Source of the DNA: Dactylonectria macrodidyma
Lineage: Eukaryota; Ascomycota; Sordariomycetes; Hypocreales; Nectriaceae
Length of the DNA: 64,000 nt
NCBI GenBank assembly: GCA_020744425.1
Contig: JAGMUV010000003.1
Coordinates: 4,588,001-4,652,000 of the forward strand
Direction: 5' to 3'
In this document: one piece after another, positions 31,073 through 42,855 of the stretch
How positions within the stretch are numbered: position 1 is the first letter of the stretch
Layout: each line of letters opens with the position of its first letter
The notes under the pieces: model-generated
Told to the model about the DNA's origin: nothing
Databases searched by the model: none
The model's input: only the letters and a program-made list of their open reading frames with translations
Made by a program: the position numbers and the translations under genes

Positions 31073-32814
31073 ATGTTTACTCCATCCAGCCAGCATAGTC
31101 CTGGATCGACGCCATCATGGTGGTTCTCATCGGTCGAGTCTACACTGGTGTGGCCGAGCCTCCGTCCTTACCATCTCTTGCAGGCGCCTCTGACCTCCAT
31201 CGTTGAAATGGACGACGAGGCCGACTCTGTAGGCCTCCAAGCCGATCCACACTGTTCTTCGCTACGTCTTCCTCCGCACCTTCACGGCGGGCATGCAGCA
31301 TATTCTCGTGGAGGCCTCGATGACAGGGCAGAAATGACGCGGTTTGTCGACGCATTCATCAAATACATCCACGCCAAGCAGCCTTTGATCGATCCCAGCC
31401 TCCTCTACAACCAGATTGCGGTAGTTGAGGAGGAAGGTCTTGGCTGGGACGCCGCTACCTGCCTGCTGGTACGTTGTACATCCATCTATATTCCCGGCGC
31501 CTAAGGCAAGGCAGTGTCTCGCCATGGTTTTGCTGATGGCCAGAGCAGCTGATAGCCTGCGCCCTAGGCGGCATCTGCACACCGTACGACCACAGCCGCT
31601 TGGAGGACTACTCGAAGCCGTCAATCGACGCCGAGCAGTATTTGCGCAGCCGTGAGTACTTCGATGCCGGGCGCAAGAGGCTTGGCTTGGTAATGGGCCA
31701 TGCCAGCATCACTGGTGCCCAGTGCTTCTTCCTTACCGCCGGCTACTACGTGACTACCTTCAAACCCTTGGCATCATGGAGATGCCTGAACGCGGCAAGC
31801 ATGATGTGCAAGAACGTCTTGATGAAGACAGTGGGTGAGTCGGCTATGATTAACGGCGTTCTCGGAAACGCCAAAAAAGCTCCGGATAATTCGCATCGCA
31901 AATTGTTTTGGAGCTGCCTCAAGACAGAAAGGTTTGCATTCATCTTATTGTTTTCCGTGCTGGAAACGCTGTACTAACCCACTAACAGAGAAATCGCCAC
32001 TGAGCTGGGTTTCGAGATTGCAAACCTACAGCTCATCCAATATGAGAGCCTGCCGTTACTCATGCCTGATTCAGAACCCTACCCCGCGGGCGAGATTGGT
32101 GAATCACGGCTGCCACTTTCTTGGACACCTGGCATGTCCGACGGCCCGGCTTTCACGGCCGCCCAGCACGAACAGAGTTGGTTCTATTATTTGACGGATA
32201 TTTCGCTTCGGAAGCTCGAGATTAGGATAGATGCATTCTTTGCAGCCGAACAGGCTAAGCAGCCGGGGCTATCCATCGAGGCCCGCGAATCATTCTATCG
32301 AGAAATCCTCGCCACCTTGGTGGATTTGGACAAGCAAATCGTCGATCATTCCTTACATCTCCCGGACTCCATCACCTTAGAAATGGACGAGTCGGGTCAC
32401 TGCTACGACGACTTGCGAGAGTACCTGAGGCTACGGATCATGATCATCCGCCACACCTTGAGCAGGCCAGCCATCCACTTCATCCTTCACGGCGACCTCG
32501 ACGAGCTATCCGCGACATTGCGGGCCCAGGCGATTGAGATGGCCAACAGAGCGCTGCAAATCGACGAATACCTCATGGCTCATGGCCTAACCACACACCG
32601 CCACCCTGGAACATGGCTCGGTATCCGCTACTGCATACGCGCAGCTTTAGAGCTCATTGCTACAGCGAAGGCTTCAGTGCCCGATCTCAACCTCTCTCCG
32701 ACATGGGAGCAAAAGATGCAGAAATTCAAGACAGCACTCAAGTATTGGGGTACCGAAAGTGCAGATGCCAGGATGTATCTTCAGTGGATTGTGCGCTTAG
32801 AGTCACCAGCATGA
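31073..32814 (+). CDS. Fungal regulator-like protein without visible DNA-binding domain
   Basis: Three exons: 31073-31468, 31549-31931 and 31989-32814 (introns 80 and 57 bp). The product has the middle homology region of C6 regulators: FVDAFIKYIHAKQPLIDPS, GLGWDAATCLLLIACALGG, YFDAGRKRLGLVMG, AQCFFLTAGYYV and FWSCLKTEREIATELG, then a helical C-terminal half. The N-terminus (MFTPSSQHSPGSTPSW) has no cysteine cluster, and only 320 bp separate it from the previous gene. A start at the internal MDDEADSVG is also possible. It may be a truncated regulator, a cofactor or repressor of the neighbouring zinc-cluster protein, or have a mis-read first exon. The fold assignment is firm; the role is not. 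Confidence 0.75.
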
Positions 32815-32851
32815 CCTGGCGATCCGCCTATAGCTTATTCTTCAGGATCAC

Positions 32852-34544
32852 CTAATGAATATGCTTCACAGTTTCTCGTTCATCATTCTCCTTTGCAGCG
32901 ACCTTTTCCATATCGATAGCATCCTTTCTTGGAGCACCATCAAAAATATGGCAAATTTCTTCAAGAGGAGGGCCCTTGGTCTCCGGATATAGCCACCACA
33001 CCACACCAAATTCAACCATGACCCAGCCAATGAAGATGGTGTAGAACTTCCAACCCATATCTTCGAGACCCACTGGAATAGCAAATGTTGAGAGGGCGAT
33101 AAAGCCCAGGGTCCAGAATTGGAAAACAGCCATTCCTCGTAAACGGAGATTGTACGGTAAAATCTCAGTGATGTAGAGGCCCAAGTTTCCAGTCATACCG
33201 AGGTTATAAGCCGGAGAGAACAGGTAGATGAAAGCAACGACGGCGTAGCCTGCAGACTTATTTGAGGGGTTCTCCGCAAAGACGGCGCTGCCGGTGGTGA
33301 TGGCAACCAGGCAGATAAAGACAAGGGTAAGTGCCCACAAAAATAGCTTACGTCTGCCCACCTTACCCGGAAGGGTAGCAAAATACAGGGCAGAGAACCA
33401 TGATAGCATCTGAGAGGTTGCGTTGATGAGCGTCTGTTGAAGGCTCGTTGTGAGACCAGCCGCCGTCAAGATTGGTGATAGATAGTATGAAATAAAAGCA
33501 TTGCCCGACATCTGACTGATGCATGCACACCACGTCAGAATAGCAAAACGCAGACGATTGCCGGGTGTACGCATAAACTCCCAGTAGTTGAGGAATGTGT
33601 TGCCTCGATCATGGGCGTTATCAAGGGCCAGTGTCTCCCGGATCTGGTTGAATTCGAACCGGACAAGGTTGTCGTTCTCATCCCCTTCGGCGTGATATTT
33701 TGCCAACATGGCCAGAGCATCTTCATCGCGGCCCCTCGAGATCAGCCATCGTGGACTCTCCGGGACGAACCATAGGCCGATAATTTGGACAACTGACGGT
33801 AGGCCCTGCAGGGCACACGGGACACGCCACGAGGCACTGCCATAGATTCTGAACGTGGCAAAGGTAGTCCAGGCGGCGACGATTGAGCCAAGAGCATAAG
33901 AAGTCTGGAAGAGAGCCGTCGCAGTCGTTCGTTGGTTTGGATGGGCTATCTCAGTGATGAGAGGCGCCCCTGATGCGTTGATCAGGACGCTTCCCGCACC
34001 AAGGATGCCGCGGCCGACCACAAACATGGCGACGTTCTGAGCGGCACCCTGGAGAGCAGCACCTACACAGCAGATGAAAGCCCCAGTTGAAATGCCAGCG
34101 CGGCGGCCGAAGCGATCGCTGACGGAGGAAATTAATGGGATGGCAATCAAGCCGCCGATAGGGTAAGCCCCGTTAAAGAGGCCGAGAGTCGCTCCGGTAG
34201 GTTCGTCGAAATATTCTCGCCATTGCTCTACGGCTTGGAGGCCGTTCATTAGGGACCCATCGAAGCTACATTGACAAAAAGACATCAGCGTTGTTCAGAC
34301 GTTTACGTGTAGAGATCCTGGGACACGTCATCAATGAAAGGGGGTAGATGGACCCCTCCGTAGCCTAAGGGCGACGCTTTTTGAATGAATTTGAAGCCAC
34401 ATACCCTAGAGTGAAAATTGACAGCAACGGGAAGATCATGAGAAGGTTCAGGTTGCGCAAGTTCTTATGCCGCCACCAATGCTTGGTGTCGATGGAGCTC
34501 TGTGGCATCTCATCGATGATTGGGACGGACTTGGCGGGCTTCAT
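32852..34544 (-). CDS. MFS sugar transporter, lactose-permease type (517 aa)
   Basis: Two exons on the minus strand: 34544-34405 and 34265-32852, with a 139-bp intron. The start is MKPAKSVPIIDEMPQSS. The junction makes FTLGFDGSLMNGLQ, the helix 1 signature of fungal lactose/galactose-type porters. SDRFGRR after helix 2, GRGILGAGSVL, PESPRWLISRG and a C-terminal PETKGPPLEEI complete the sugar-porter pattern. Twelve helices are expected. It is the second porter of the block and the same type as the truncated one at 1-527. It is divergent from the second rhamnosidase at 35677 across a 1.1-kb promoter. The substrate is not known; rhamnose or a rhamnoside is the contextual guess. Confidence 0.88.
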
Positions 34545-35676
34545 GTTGGCAAAGAAGGGATTTCTGATTCCCTGAACGAATATATTGCCTACTAATACAA
34601 GGAAGTGAGAAGTGGATTTAAGCTGGCTCAGCTGGACATATGTGCGTCGAAGGAGTAGGGGGGCCCTCTACTACTTGAACGTCTCGTGGGGACGCCATTA
34701 ACCCGAGACCCGAAGACTCGGATATATCAGATATAGATGAGACTTCATAAATCCGTTTCTCTCGCGTGAATGAAAGCCGAAGCTGTCTCGCCGCCGGGTT
34801 CCATGTCTCAGCCTAAACAAGTCAAAACCAGGTTGTCGATGTCCTATTGTTCAAACAATGCATCCCGCCCCGAAGCTTTACCGAAAACTTGGGCGAAATG
34901 GTTCCATGGAGCAGAGGTTCCTGGAGAAAAGCGGAGTTTTCGGGTCATGCCAAGAGCCCTGAGACCACCCTTTTGATTAAGATCCATGCAGACCTGTAGC
35001 GGGGTTGCCTAGCTTATGCACATATCGAGGGACTACTTGAGTTTGTGGGTGTCCTTCTGCCAGGGAGGCTAGACGATCAGCACAATTCGCCTGCTGCGGC
35101 CGCGCTACCACCCCTCAGATCCCGAGGTTAGCATGAATGCGGAGGCACCATCCGATATCCCAGAGAAAGAAAACATGTGTTTTCTCTGCGTGTTTACCTG
35201 ATCAACTAGGGTAGAAATTCGACCGTAAAAGTCTTAGAGAAGGGCAGGGTGACGTGTCAAGGGGCTAGGTCCAGCAACAGAGGGTCCGTATACTTCATAC
35301 GGATGACTGCGTATAGTTGCCTCGGATCATAGGCCAAGATTGTCAAACAAGCTCCCCCTTTCTATTAGCACTAGCTCTATGCAACTTGCCCTCGGAATTA
35401 GCACCGTCCGTGGTGAATGCAGAGGTAATACGCAATATCTGGCCGGCAGTCGTGATCCTGAGGAGGAGCGTTGGGGCTGACCACCCTGTGTTTTCCTTGG
35501 GGCCTAATCCGACTACGTTGGCGTACTTCGGTGGGTGTGGGTAGTGGAGCACTTGTCACACTTGTCTATCGAAGATTTAGGTCATTATTTAAGACCCCGA
35601 TACCGTTCGCTTTATCCTCCACTCAAGTAGTCTGTCTCACAACAACTTACCACTTGCCCTCTCATTTTCTTGCCCC
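34545..35676. other. Bidirectional promoter between sugar porter and second rhamnosidase
   Basis: 1.1 kb with only short open frames. It contains half site GCCCCGAAGC near 34868, CCGA-AGAC-TCGG near 34709, and the palindrome at 35286. No full copy of the 17-bp cluster palindrome was found here. Confidence 0.45.
35286..35304. promoter_or_regulatory. Palindrome TCCGTAT-ACTTC-ATACGGA
   Basis: Perfect 7-bp arms and a 5-bp spacer, about 375 bp before the GH78 start at 35677. The CCG...CGG ends are zinc-cluster-type half sites in everted orientation. The factor is unknown. Confidence 0.45.
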
Positions 35677-38232
35677 ATGTCATCCATTAACTTTGATTCA
35701 ACATGGATATGGCATCCGGACTGGGTTGAAGAGCCAACTTCGTCGTCCGCGGGTGGCTTCGTCAACTTCAGAAAGGAGTTTATCCTCGATCAAATCCCCC
35801 AAAATCCAGTCAGAATACAGCTCTCGGCCGACACTAGGTACAAGCTCTACATTAACTCTCGCTTCGTTCACGCCGGTCCCGTCAAGGGCGACCAGCAGGC
35901 CTGGTTTTACGATGAGTTGGACATTCAGTCATACCTGCAACCTGGTCCGAACTACGTCGCCATACGTGTGCTGCGATTCTATTACGCCAGCCGGTTTGCC
36001 TCCAGTTTCCCAAGAACCCCTTTCCCTGGTCTTCTTGTGAGGCATGTACCATCGGACCATGTTGATGTGCCGAACTTTGACATCCACACTGACGAGTCTT
36101 GGGAGGCAAGTATCGATGTATCGACTAGATTGCCCAATGACATGAAAGATGATGATTTCTTGCACGTCTTTGAGGAGATAGACGGGCGCCGGCGTCAGTT
36201 TACTAGATGGGTATCTGCAACCTCGCACAAATTCCTTACCTCATTTGGACTCACCACGCCCTGGAAGCTGTCGCCGCGGTTGATTCCATATCCCCAACTG
36301 GAACCAGTTGCCTTCAACGCCGTCCACAACATACGCAGTTCTGAAGCTCGCTCATCATGGGAGAACCTGCTTCTGCAGCCTCAAGGACGGAAAACCGACA
36401 CGGGTCTCTTGCTTCCCGCCGGCACTGTACATCATATTGAGCTCGAGGTCGAACATCACACGACTGCTTACATAGCCTTCCGGTTTTTGAGACCTGCCGC
36501 TGATGGAAGCAGCTTGTCTATCACATACTCTGAATGCTACGAGGATGAGCCGGCTTATTTGCCATATGTTCGCGTCAAAGGTGATCGTCGCGACACCTCC
36601 AAGCGTCTGTTCGGACCCAGAGACCGATATGTCTTTTCCGGCCCTCTCGAACCTGGGGCAGCCACGCACCACTACGAAACCGAAGAGTATGAAGAGTCTT
36701 TTGCTCCGTTTCACTTCCGTACGTTTCGATTCATAGCCTTGGATATCCAAGTTGCGAGCTCAGCAGACCTGGTCCTCCAGCGGATCGACATCACTAAGAC
36801 AAATTACCCTCTACAAGTAATTGCTGAAGTCAATCCGCCAGCCGATGCTCTGTGGATCAGGGATCTGTGGACCGTCAGCCTCCGGACTCTCATCAATTGT
36901 ATGCACGATTGCTATGAAGACTGCCCTTTTTACGAGCAACTACAATATGCAATGGACACGCGAAGCTCCACACTCTTTACCTATTGTATCTCTGGGGATG
37001 ACCGCCTCGCTCGACAAGCTATCATGCAGTTACATCATTCCTTTCAGCCAGCGATTGGTCTAACAGCCAGTCGTGCACCCGCGCATCATCTCCAAATCAT
37101 ACCTCACTTTTCGCTGTTTTGGGCGTGCATGCTCGTCGACCACTACGACTATTTCGGAGACGTTAGCTTTGTGAGCAAGTTCCTGTCAATCAGTCATGCC
37201 GTCTTGGAGACATTCAACAGCCGTATCGATGCCGACTTCGGCCTCGTACGTACCGTCGAGGCCTCAGACCAGTGGGATTTTGTCGACTGGGTTGACGCCT
37301 GGAAACCCTTCGGAGTCCCACCAGCTGCGCAGAGAACTGGTTTTCAGACATTTACCAATTGTCTATATGCCTACACTCTCAAACGTCTGGCTGCGATGTT
37401 GAGTGACATCAACCGAGAAAATATGTCAGGTGCATACAAGGCGCGAGCAGATGCCATCGTGCGAGCTATTCGAGATCATTGCTTTGACGGCCATTATTTC
37501 ACGGATGGCCTGGCAAGACAAGCTGAGCCGATGGACTACAGCCAGCACAACCAAGTGTGGGCGGTTCTATGTGGAGCAGTCTCTGATGAGACAGGCGCAA
37601 GTCTTCTGAGTCAGTCGCTAGCTACTACAGAGACGCAAACAGACCAGCACCCAGATTCCGACCCGACGGGAACGAGGACGAAGCTGAGCTCACAGAACCG
37701 GACTTTCACTCCCACGTCTACTGCAATGTCATTCTATACCTTTCGAGCTTTATCAAAGGTTGGGAGAGGCGTCTATGAGGCGCATTTCATCCGCCTTTGG
37801 GACCCGTGGCGAGCTCAACTGGCACAGAATGTCACCACCTGGGTCGAAGACAACGTATCTCAGCGCTCCGACTGCCACGCCTGGGGCAGTCTGCCGCTTT
37901 ACGAGTTTATTGCTGAAGTCGCAGGAGTTAAGCCAGCTGCGCCAGGTTGGGCAGCCATCTCGTTCAAGCCACGGCTCAATCTATTCCGGACACTAGACGT
38001 CAGGGTGCCAATAGGAGGAACGGCGGTGCCCAGAGTCGCCCACGTACAATGGACCACGGATGATAGAGCTGGCAAAGTTGGGGTGACCCTATCTGTAGAG
38101 TCCTTGTCTGGAGCAACTCTGAATGGTGATATTGAGCTGCCAATCCATCACAATCTGCCTGATGGTCCAAATGAGATAATTTACAGTTCTGGGGTTGTAG
38201 AGTTTATTGTTGACATAAGAGTAGCTGTTTAG
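35677..38232 (+). CDS. GH78-type alpha-L-rhamnosidase, divergent subfamily (851 aa)
   Basis: A single intronless frame starting MSSINFDSTWIWHPDW, without a signal peptide. The N-terminal beta domains (FRKEFIL; TRYKLYINSRFVHAGPVKGD) and the all-helical catalytic barrel match GH78-family proteins. The active-site region is DCYEDCPFYEQLQYAMDTR at residues 411-429, the variant in which DCP-x-x-E-Q-L-Q-Y replaces the DERLGW form seen in the first rhamnosidase. A C-terminal beta domain follows SLPLYEFIAEVAGVKPAAPGW. It should be an intracellular glycosidase for rhamnose-like sugars, with specificity different from the first GH78. A polar insert near residues 650-675 (ETQTDQHPDSDPTGTRT) looks like a loop. 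Confidence 0.85.
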   Translation: MSSINFDSTWIWHPDWVEEPTSSSAGGFVNFRKEFILDQIPQNPVRIQLSADTRYKLYINSRFVHAGPVKGDQQAWFYDELDIQSYLQPGPNYVAIRVLRFYYASRFASSFPRTPFPGLLVRHVPSDHVDVPNFDIHTDESWEASIDVSTRLPNDMKDDDFLHVFEEIDGRRRQFTRWVSATSHKFLTSFGLTTPWKLSPRLIPYPQLEPVAFNAVHNIRSSEARSSWENLLLQPQGRKTDTGLLLPAGTVHHIELEVEHHTTAYIAFRFLRPAADGSSLSITYSECYEDEPAYLPYVRVKGDRRDTSKRLFGPRDRYVFSGPLEPGAATHHYETEEYEESFAPFHFRTFRFIALDIQVASSADLVLQRIDITKTNYPLQVIAEVNPPADALWIRDLWTVSLRTLINCMHDCYEDCPFYEQLQYAMDTRSSTLFTYCISGDDRLARQAIMQLHHSFQPAIGLTASRAPAHHLQIIPHFSLFWACMLVDHYDYFGDVSFVSKFLSISHAVLETFNSRIDADFGLVRTVEASDQWDFVDWVDAWKPFGVPPAAQRTGFQTFTNCLYAYTLKRLAAMLSDINRENMSGAYKARADAIVRAIRDHCFDGHYFTDGLARQAEPMDYSQHNQVWAVLCGAVSDETGASLLSQSLATTETQTDQHPDSDPTGTRTKLSSQNRTFTPTSTAMSFYTFRALSKVGRGVYEAHFIRLWDPWRAQLAQNVTTWVEDNVSQRSDCHAWGSLPLYEFIAEVAGVKPAAPGWAAISFKPRLNLFRTLDVRVPIGGTAVPRVAHVQWTTDDRAGKVGVTLSVESLSGATLNGDIELPIHHNLPDGPNEIIYSSGVVEFIVDIRVAV

Positions 38233-39873
38233 TAGAATGTCTAATTGCTATAGTAAAAGTAGAATTAAATCATTTCTTTACATCTCTTGTCTGCCAGAGG
38301 GTCTAGGATATTCCCTGCCTCACCCCCGCGCAGGGCACCTTTCCGTTGACTGCCTCCTTGCCTCCTCGAGATATCCATTATGACACAACGAAATGCTCTT
38401 TTCGCTAGCACAGCCGGCTCAAATGTGTCGTATTCCCCCCAGGACACGTTCGACAATGGCGAGCTTTTTGCCATGAACGAGCCCACGGCTCGGACGCGGA
38501 GACAGAGGGCACGGATGTCGAGGACCCGCGCTTGAATTACGACGCTGAATATGTCCATGTCAACGTCAAAGATCAAATCCAGCTCTAAGAAAGATGACAA
38601 CTTCCATCTCCCGCATATTATCGGGAAGCTATTGAGGAGTTCAACGATACGGCCTAAGAAGCCGAGGGTTGCAATGACGGTAGCCTATCACGATTCTAAA
38701 CGGGTTAGTTTAAAAGCTACTAGGAGATGCATTGATCGCTTCCTTTAGCGACGCGCTTGAAGGACCGTACTGACGAAGAGGTGACGCAATGGCCATCCTC
38801 GCTTATTACACCTTGGAGGAGGGGTAGATGGTGCGTCACCTGAGGACCACTTCATCGACCGAGTTAATTGCACGGCCTCTCAAATCCAGTCTCTATATAA
38901 AACCCATAAGAGTAAAATGGCGATGCCCACCTTTACCAGAGTTGAGAAGGAGAAATGAAGAAGATTTTTTCTCTGTGCCGGAGATGCGCCGGATGATCCG
39001 GAAACGTATGACCTCAATTCATGAGTTACACACGTGTGGGAATGTGAGTAAGCAATTCCGGCGGAAACACTAGTTAATCTGCACGGCGGCGAAAAGATCA
39101 AGTGCCGGGTTTGACGAATAGCTCGACCACAAGCTGTATCTTCGGAATCGTGCCATGCGGGTCCATGGAACTACGATAACTTGATTTTCGTCTTCACGAT
39201 CGATGGAAAGCACCATTGTACTGTATAATCAGTCCACCTTACCCAATCATATATACCCTGAATCGTATCCTTGAGTAATAAGCAAACCAACGAACACACC
39301 ACCTTTCGGTTGCTACAAATCAACACACGATTGATCATGAAAGGGCCGTGTTCGTCCGCTCTGAGGGTAATGTGACTCGGATACCGCTTCTTGTAGGGGT
39401 CATAGCACTTGGTTGGCAAGACTACCCCACCATTCAAAGGCAGTAATGAAAGCCGACGATCGATCCGTAACGAACGATTATATGTTGAATGTCGGTCCGA
39501 CGCCCCATTGTTACTCCATCTCTTATCGGCCCGCGTTAGAAACGGAACCTTATTTTCCCTCGCTTGCCCCGACTTTCACCCACCTTTTGAACTTCGTCTC
39601 AAGTGTAGCGTGGCAAAGGCGCCAATGACCCGGATTCTTGGAGTGGCAATGTGGGGAGAACGCGGGGAATGTACGGATTGCACTTGAAGAGAAATGACAT
39701 GATGTTGTGCAGGGAATAGACACGATGTTCTCGGATGGGAGTCAGGGAGGGCGATCGATATCGGCAAGGCCGCGCCTAACAAACTCGCAGACTATATATT
39801 GGCCTACTATTGCTCGGGTTGGGATCGAAACAGAATCACAAACACGAAGTGCTTCCTTCTCCAACCCTTCACT
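38233..39873. other. Gene-poor region with possible coding relics
   Basis: No intact gene. At 38460-38590 and 38950-39070 some frames look protein-like for 30-40 residues and then break (for example AHGSDAETEGTDVEDPRL and DDPETYDLNS-stop-VTHVWECE), suggesting decayed genes or transposon pieces. I cannot name the family. The last 100 bp are the invertase promoter. Confidence 0.35.
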
Positions 39874-41557
39874 ATGAAAAGCCTCTTCCTGTCAGCCGTC
39901 GTTGGCTTCACGCAACTAAATGGGCTCTCTGTTGCCCAGGATTCCTCTTCTAGCGCCTCACCCACATCTAGCAGCGTCGAGGTTCCGACTGGTACACCTA
40001 TCGTTGGCGACTATGGTGGCGCATACCGTCCCCAGGTTCACTTTTCTCCACCCAAAAATTTCATGAACGACCCCAATGGCATGTTCCGTGATAGCAACGG
40101 CACCTGGCATCTGTATTACCAGTACAACCCAACTGCCGTTGTCGCAGGCAACCAGCACTGGGGACATGCGACGTCAGAAGACTTGTACCACTGGAAGAAT
40201 CAGCCCATCGCTCTTTTTCCGCCTGAGGATGATGTCCACATCTTCTCAGGAAGTGCGGTGGTTGATGTAAATAATACGTCTGGGTTCTTCCCCGACCAGG
40301 ACGATGGCGTGGTTGCAATCTATGTAAGTTGCAGGAACAACAATTGACGAACGCTGAGATGGCTAACAAGAGAAGACTCTGGCATCACCTACGCTGCAGA
40401 CTCAAGCCATCGCCTACTCGCGAGATGGAGGATACACCTTTACACCTTACAAAGAAAACCCCGTAATCAACAGCACCTCATCCCAGTTCCGTGACCCGAA
40501 GGTCATTCGTTACGACGACTCTTGGGTCATGGTTGTCGCTTACCCCCATGACTTTGCCATCGGTATCTTCACCTCGCCAGATCTAAAGGAATGGACCGCC
40601 AGGAGCAACTTCTCACATCACGGTCTTCTCGGTCTGCAGTACGAGTGCCCAAACATGATCCCAATCCCGTACGTAGCCGAGGATGGTGAGAGGCAGGACG
40701 ACGTGTGGCTCATGGCCATCAGCATCAACCCTGGGGCACCGCTTGGAGGCTCGATCACCGAGTACATTCCTGGCACCTTCAACGGCACGCACTTTGAGGC
40801 CGTTGATGCGGCTGCTCGTATCGCCGACTTTGGCAAGGATAACTACGCCGGACAGTGGTTCTATGGCCTTCCTGATGACGAGTACCCCGTGTCCATTGCT
40901 TGGGCGTCTAACTGGCAGTACACTAGCGTGGTCCCCACTGGAAACGAAGGCTGGCGAAGTGCGATGAGTCTTCCCCGTGAGAATTACCTGACTAAGGCGA
41001 AGCGTGTTGGCTGGAAACTGGTCTCGAAGCCTTATGACCTGAGTCCCATCATCGGACGTGAGCTCGCCTCCAACGACAGCTTCGGCAACGGAACCCTCAC
41101 CGTAGACTACTCGGACGTCGATTCCCAGGCGCTCTACTGGGAGGCTAATGTAACCGGAATCCCTGACAGCGGCATTTCAGCAACGGCGACTATGAACTTC
41201 ACGTTCCTGAGCCCCCAGACAGGGGACTACATCAACGGCGGGTACTACTTCGGCGGTGACTCGCCTTTCTTCCTCAACCGCGGTGGCGCGCGGGGCTTCG
41301 ACAACGTCTTCTTCACGGATAAGATGTCAACCAACAGCTTGCCGACAGCTGATGGCTCGTGGAGTTTCAGCGGTGTGATTGATCGATCCATTCTCGAGGT
41401 CTTTATCAACGGGGGCGTTGACAGCGCGACGAACACGTTCTTCACCACACAGCCGTTGTCACTTATGGTACTCAGCACAGTTGACTTGCCGGAAGATGTG
41501 AAGGTCAGTGTCAAAGTTCATGCTTTGAAGAGTGTATGGGAAGGGAAAAGGGAATGA
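39874..41557 (+). CDS. Secreted GH32 beta-fructofuranosidase (invertase/inulinase)
   Basis: Two exons: 39874-40323 and 40376-41557 (52-bp intron), 543 aa. I start at [22 protein letters not shown], which is a signal peptide; the frame extends upstream but with poor composition. A short Ser/Thr/Pro linker follows. All three GH32 motifs are intact: FMNDPNG with nucleophile Asp66, FRDP with Asp190 as transition-state stabiliser, and YECPNM with acid/base Glu240. A C-terminal beta-sandwich ([15 protein letters not shown]) completes the fold. It would cleave sucrose or fructans outside the cell. Choosing between invertase and exo-inulinase needs an alignment. The nearest functional sugar genes are the MFS porters of the rhamnosidase block. 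Confidence 0.92.
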
Positions 41558-42639
41558 GAGTGATGGTTAGTGTGAGTTTTGTTTCACGCCGGAGTAGGGT
41601 TCGACATTCCTCCAATTAGCTGAAGATATGTAAGGGAGGTGGGATACCTAACCTTGCCATACAATCGATTTGCACGAGCCAACTTACCAATTCATACCTC
41701 ACAACTCGTAAAACGACTGAAGATTCAACCCTCCCAAGTGAGGAGAGTTGGGTGCGTTAACCCGTAAGGGTGAACTCGTAGTTATGAAGGTTTACATCTG
41801 AAACCTTGCTGCGCTCGACAGCATCGGCAAAGCGTAAGACTATTTCTACAATCCGTCTAAATCCCTCTATGGTAATAACAGATTGACCCTTTGCAATGCC
41901 TTGATCAGCTGGAAAAGCTAGATATTGGAAAAGGCTAAATCGCCGTGTGATAAAAACCTTGCAAGCGTCTTGCCCCTTCCGAGTCATCTCTTCGCATTCT
42001 CACCAGCCTTCCATACAACATAACAACACAGCAGCCACACCAATCCACTACATCACTCCTATCAAGACCTCTTTCTCATTAGGTATCACATTATGTCTAT
42101 AACACTACGTGAATTAGAGGGACTTCCGCCACCGGGACGGCCCTCAAGAGGATTGACAAGAGAAGAAGCAGTGTGGTATATATGCACGGACGGACGGCAT
42201 CGGCATCTAATCCAGTTATACACTGTTACACTCCACCACATTGTGTCACTCGAAGATGCCAACCACTTTCCCGAGATGGGTATATCAGAGGTACTTGATA
42301 CCCTGCAATAAGTCAGTGGCAGTATATGTTCCATTACGCCGTCACTTTACGTCGCTCTGTCACATCCTCCACAATTACATATATCGCTGGTGGTTCCGCC
42401 CGTACCAGAGCGAAATCTAGTTCGAACGCTTCATCTGCAAAATCATAACGCCGAAAGATCTACCTGACGAGCTTTCGCCCTCAGAGACAACAATTAACAG
42501 CGTTATCTCGTTGAATGCTGCTATATGTGCAGAGGTCAAGACACGCCATCGTGCTTACGATGAGCTAGTTATTACAGGCCAGCAAATACAAGGATGGGTA
42601 CCTGACACTTTCACAACCACAGATTATACATCCTCCAGC
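41558..42639. other. Decayed region left of the solo LTR
   Basis: No intact gene. A frame from 42093 (MSITLRELEGLPPPGRPS...) and another near 42420-42640 (PSETTINSVISLNAAICAEV) look like pieces of one old coding region. The family is not recognised. Confidence 0.35.
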
Positions 42640-42855
42640 TGTCACGTGCCTATAGGCCTGACAGAGGATTCCAGCGAGGGCCGGGCTAGCTATTAGCTAG
42701 CCACCGGCGAAGAGCATGTATATAAGGGGGGCCGACCCCTAGAATAGGGGAGGCCAGCGATCAGACTGTATCTATTATGACCTCTACCTTCTATACTACT
42801 GCTATTGGGATGCTATTGAGCTGCGTCCTTCACTCTTCTCATTAGGCACCTCACA
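42640..42855. mobile_element. Solo LTR of a retrotransposon, 216 bp
   Basis: It begins TGTCACGTGCC and ends GGCACCTCACA, giving imperfect terminal inverted repeats with TG...CA ends. It is flanked by the 5-bp duplication CCAGC (42635-42639 and 42856-42860). Inside are a TATA box (TATATAAGG near 42718) and a GGCTAGCT-ATT-AGCTAGCC hairpin near 42686. Removing the LTR and one CCAGC joins the surrounding open frame, which supports a real insertion followed by LTR-LTR recombination. Strand is assigned from neither end with certainty; the TATA box reads plus. Confidence 0.85.

Noticed and set aside
39409..39687. Overlapping short open frames upstream of the invertase
   Set aside because: No codon pattern or protein motif. 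They are probably chance frames in promoter DNA.
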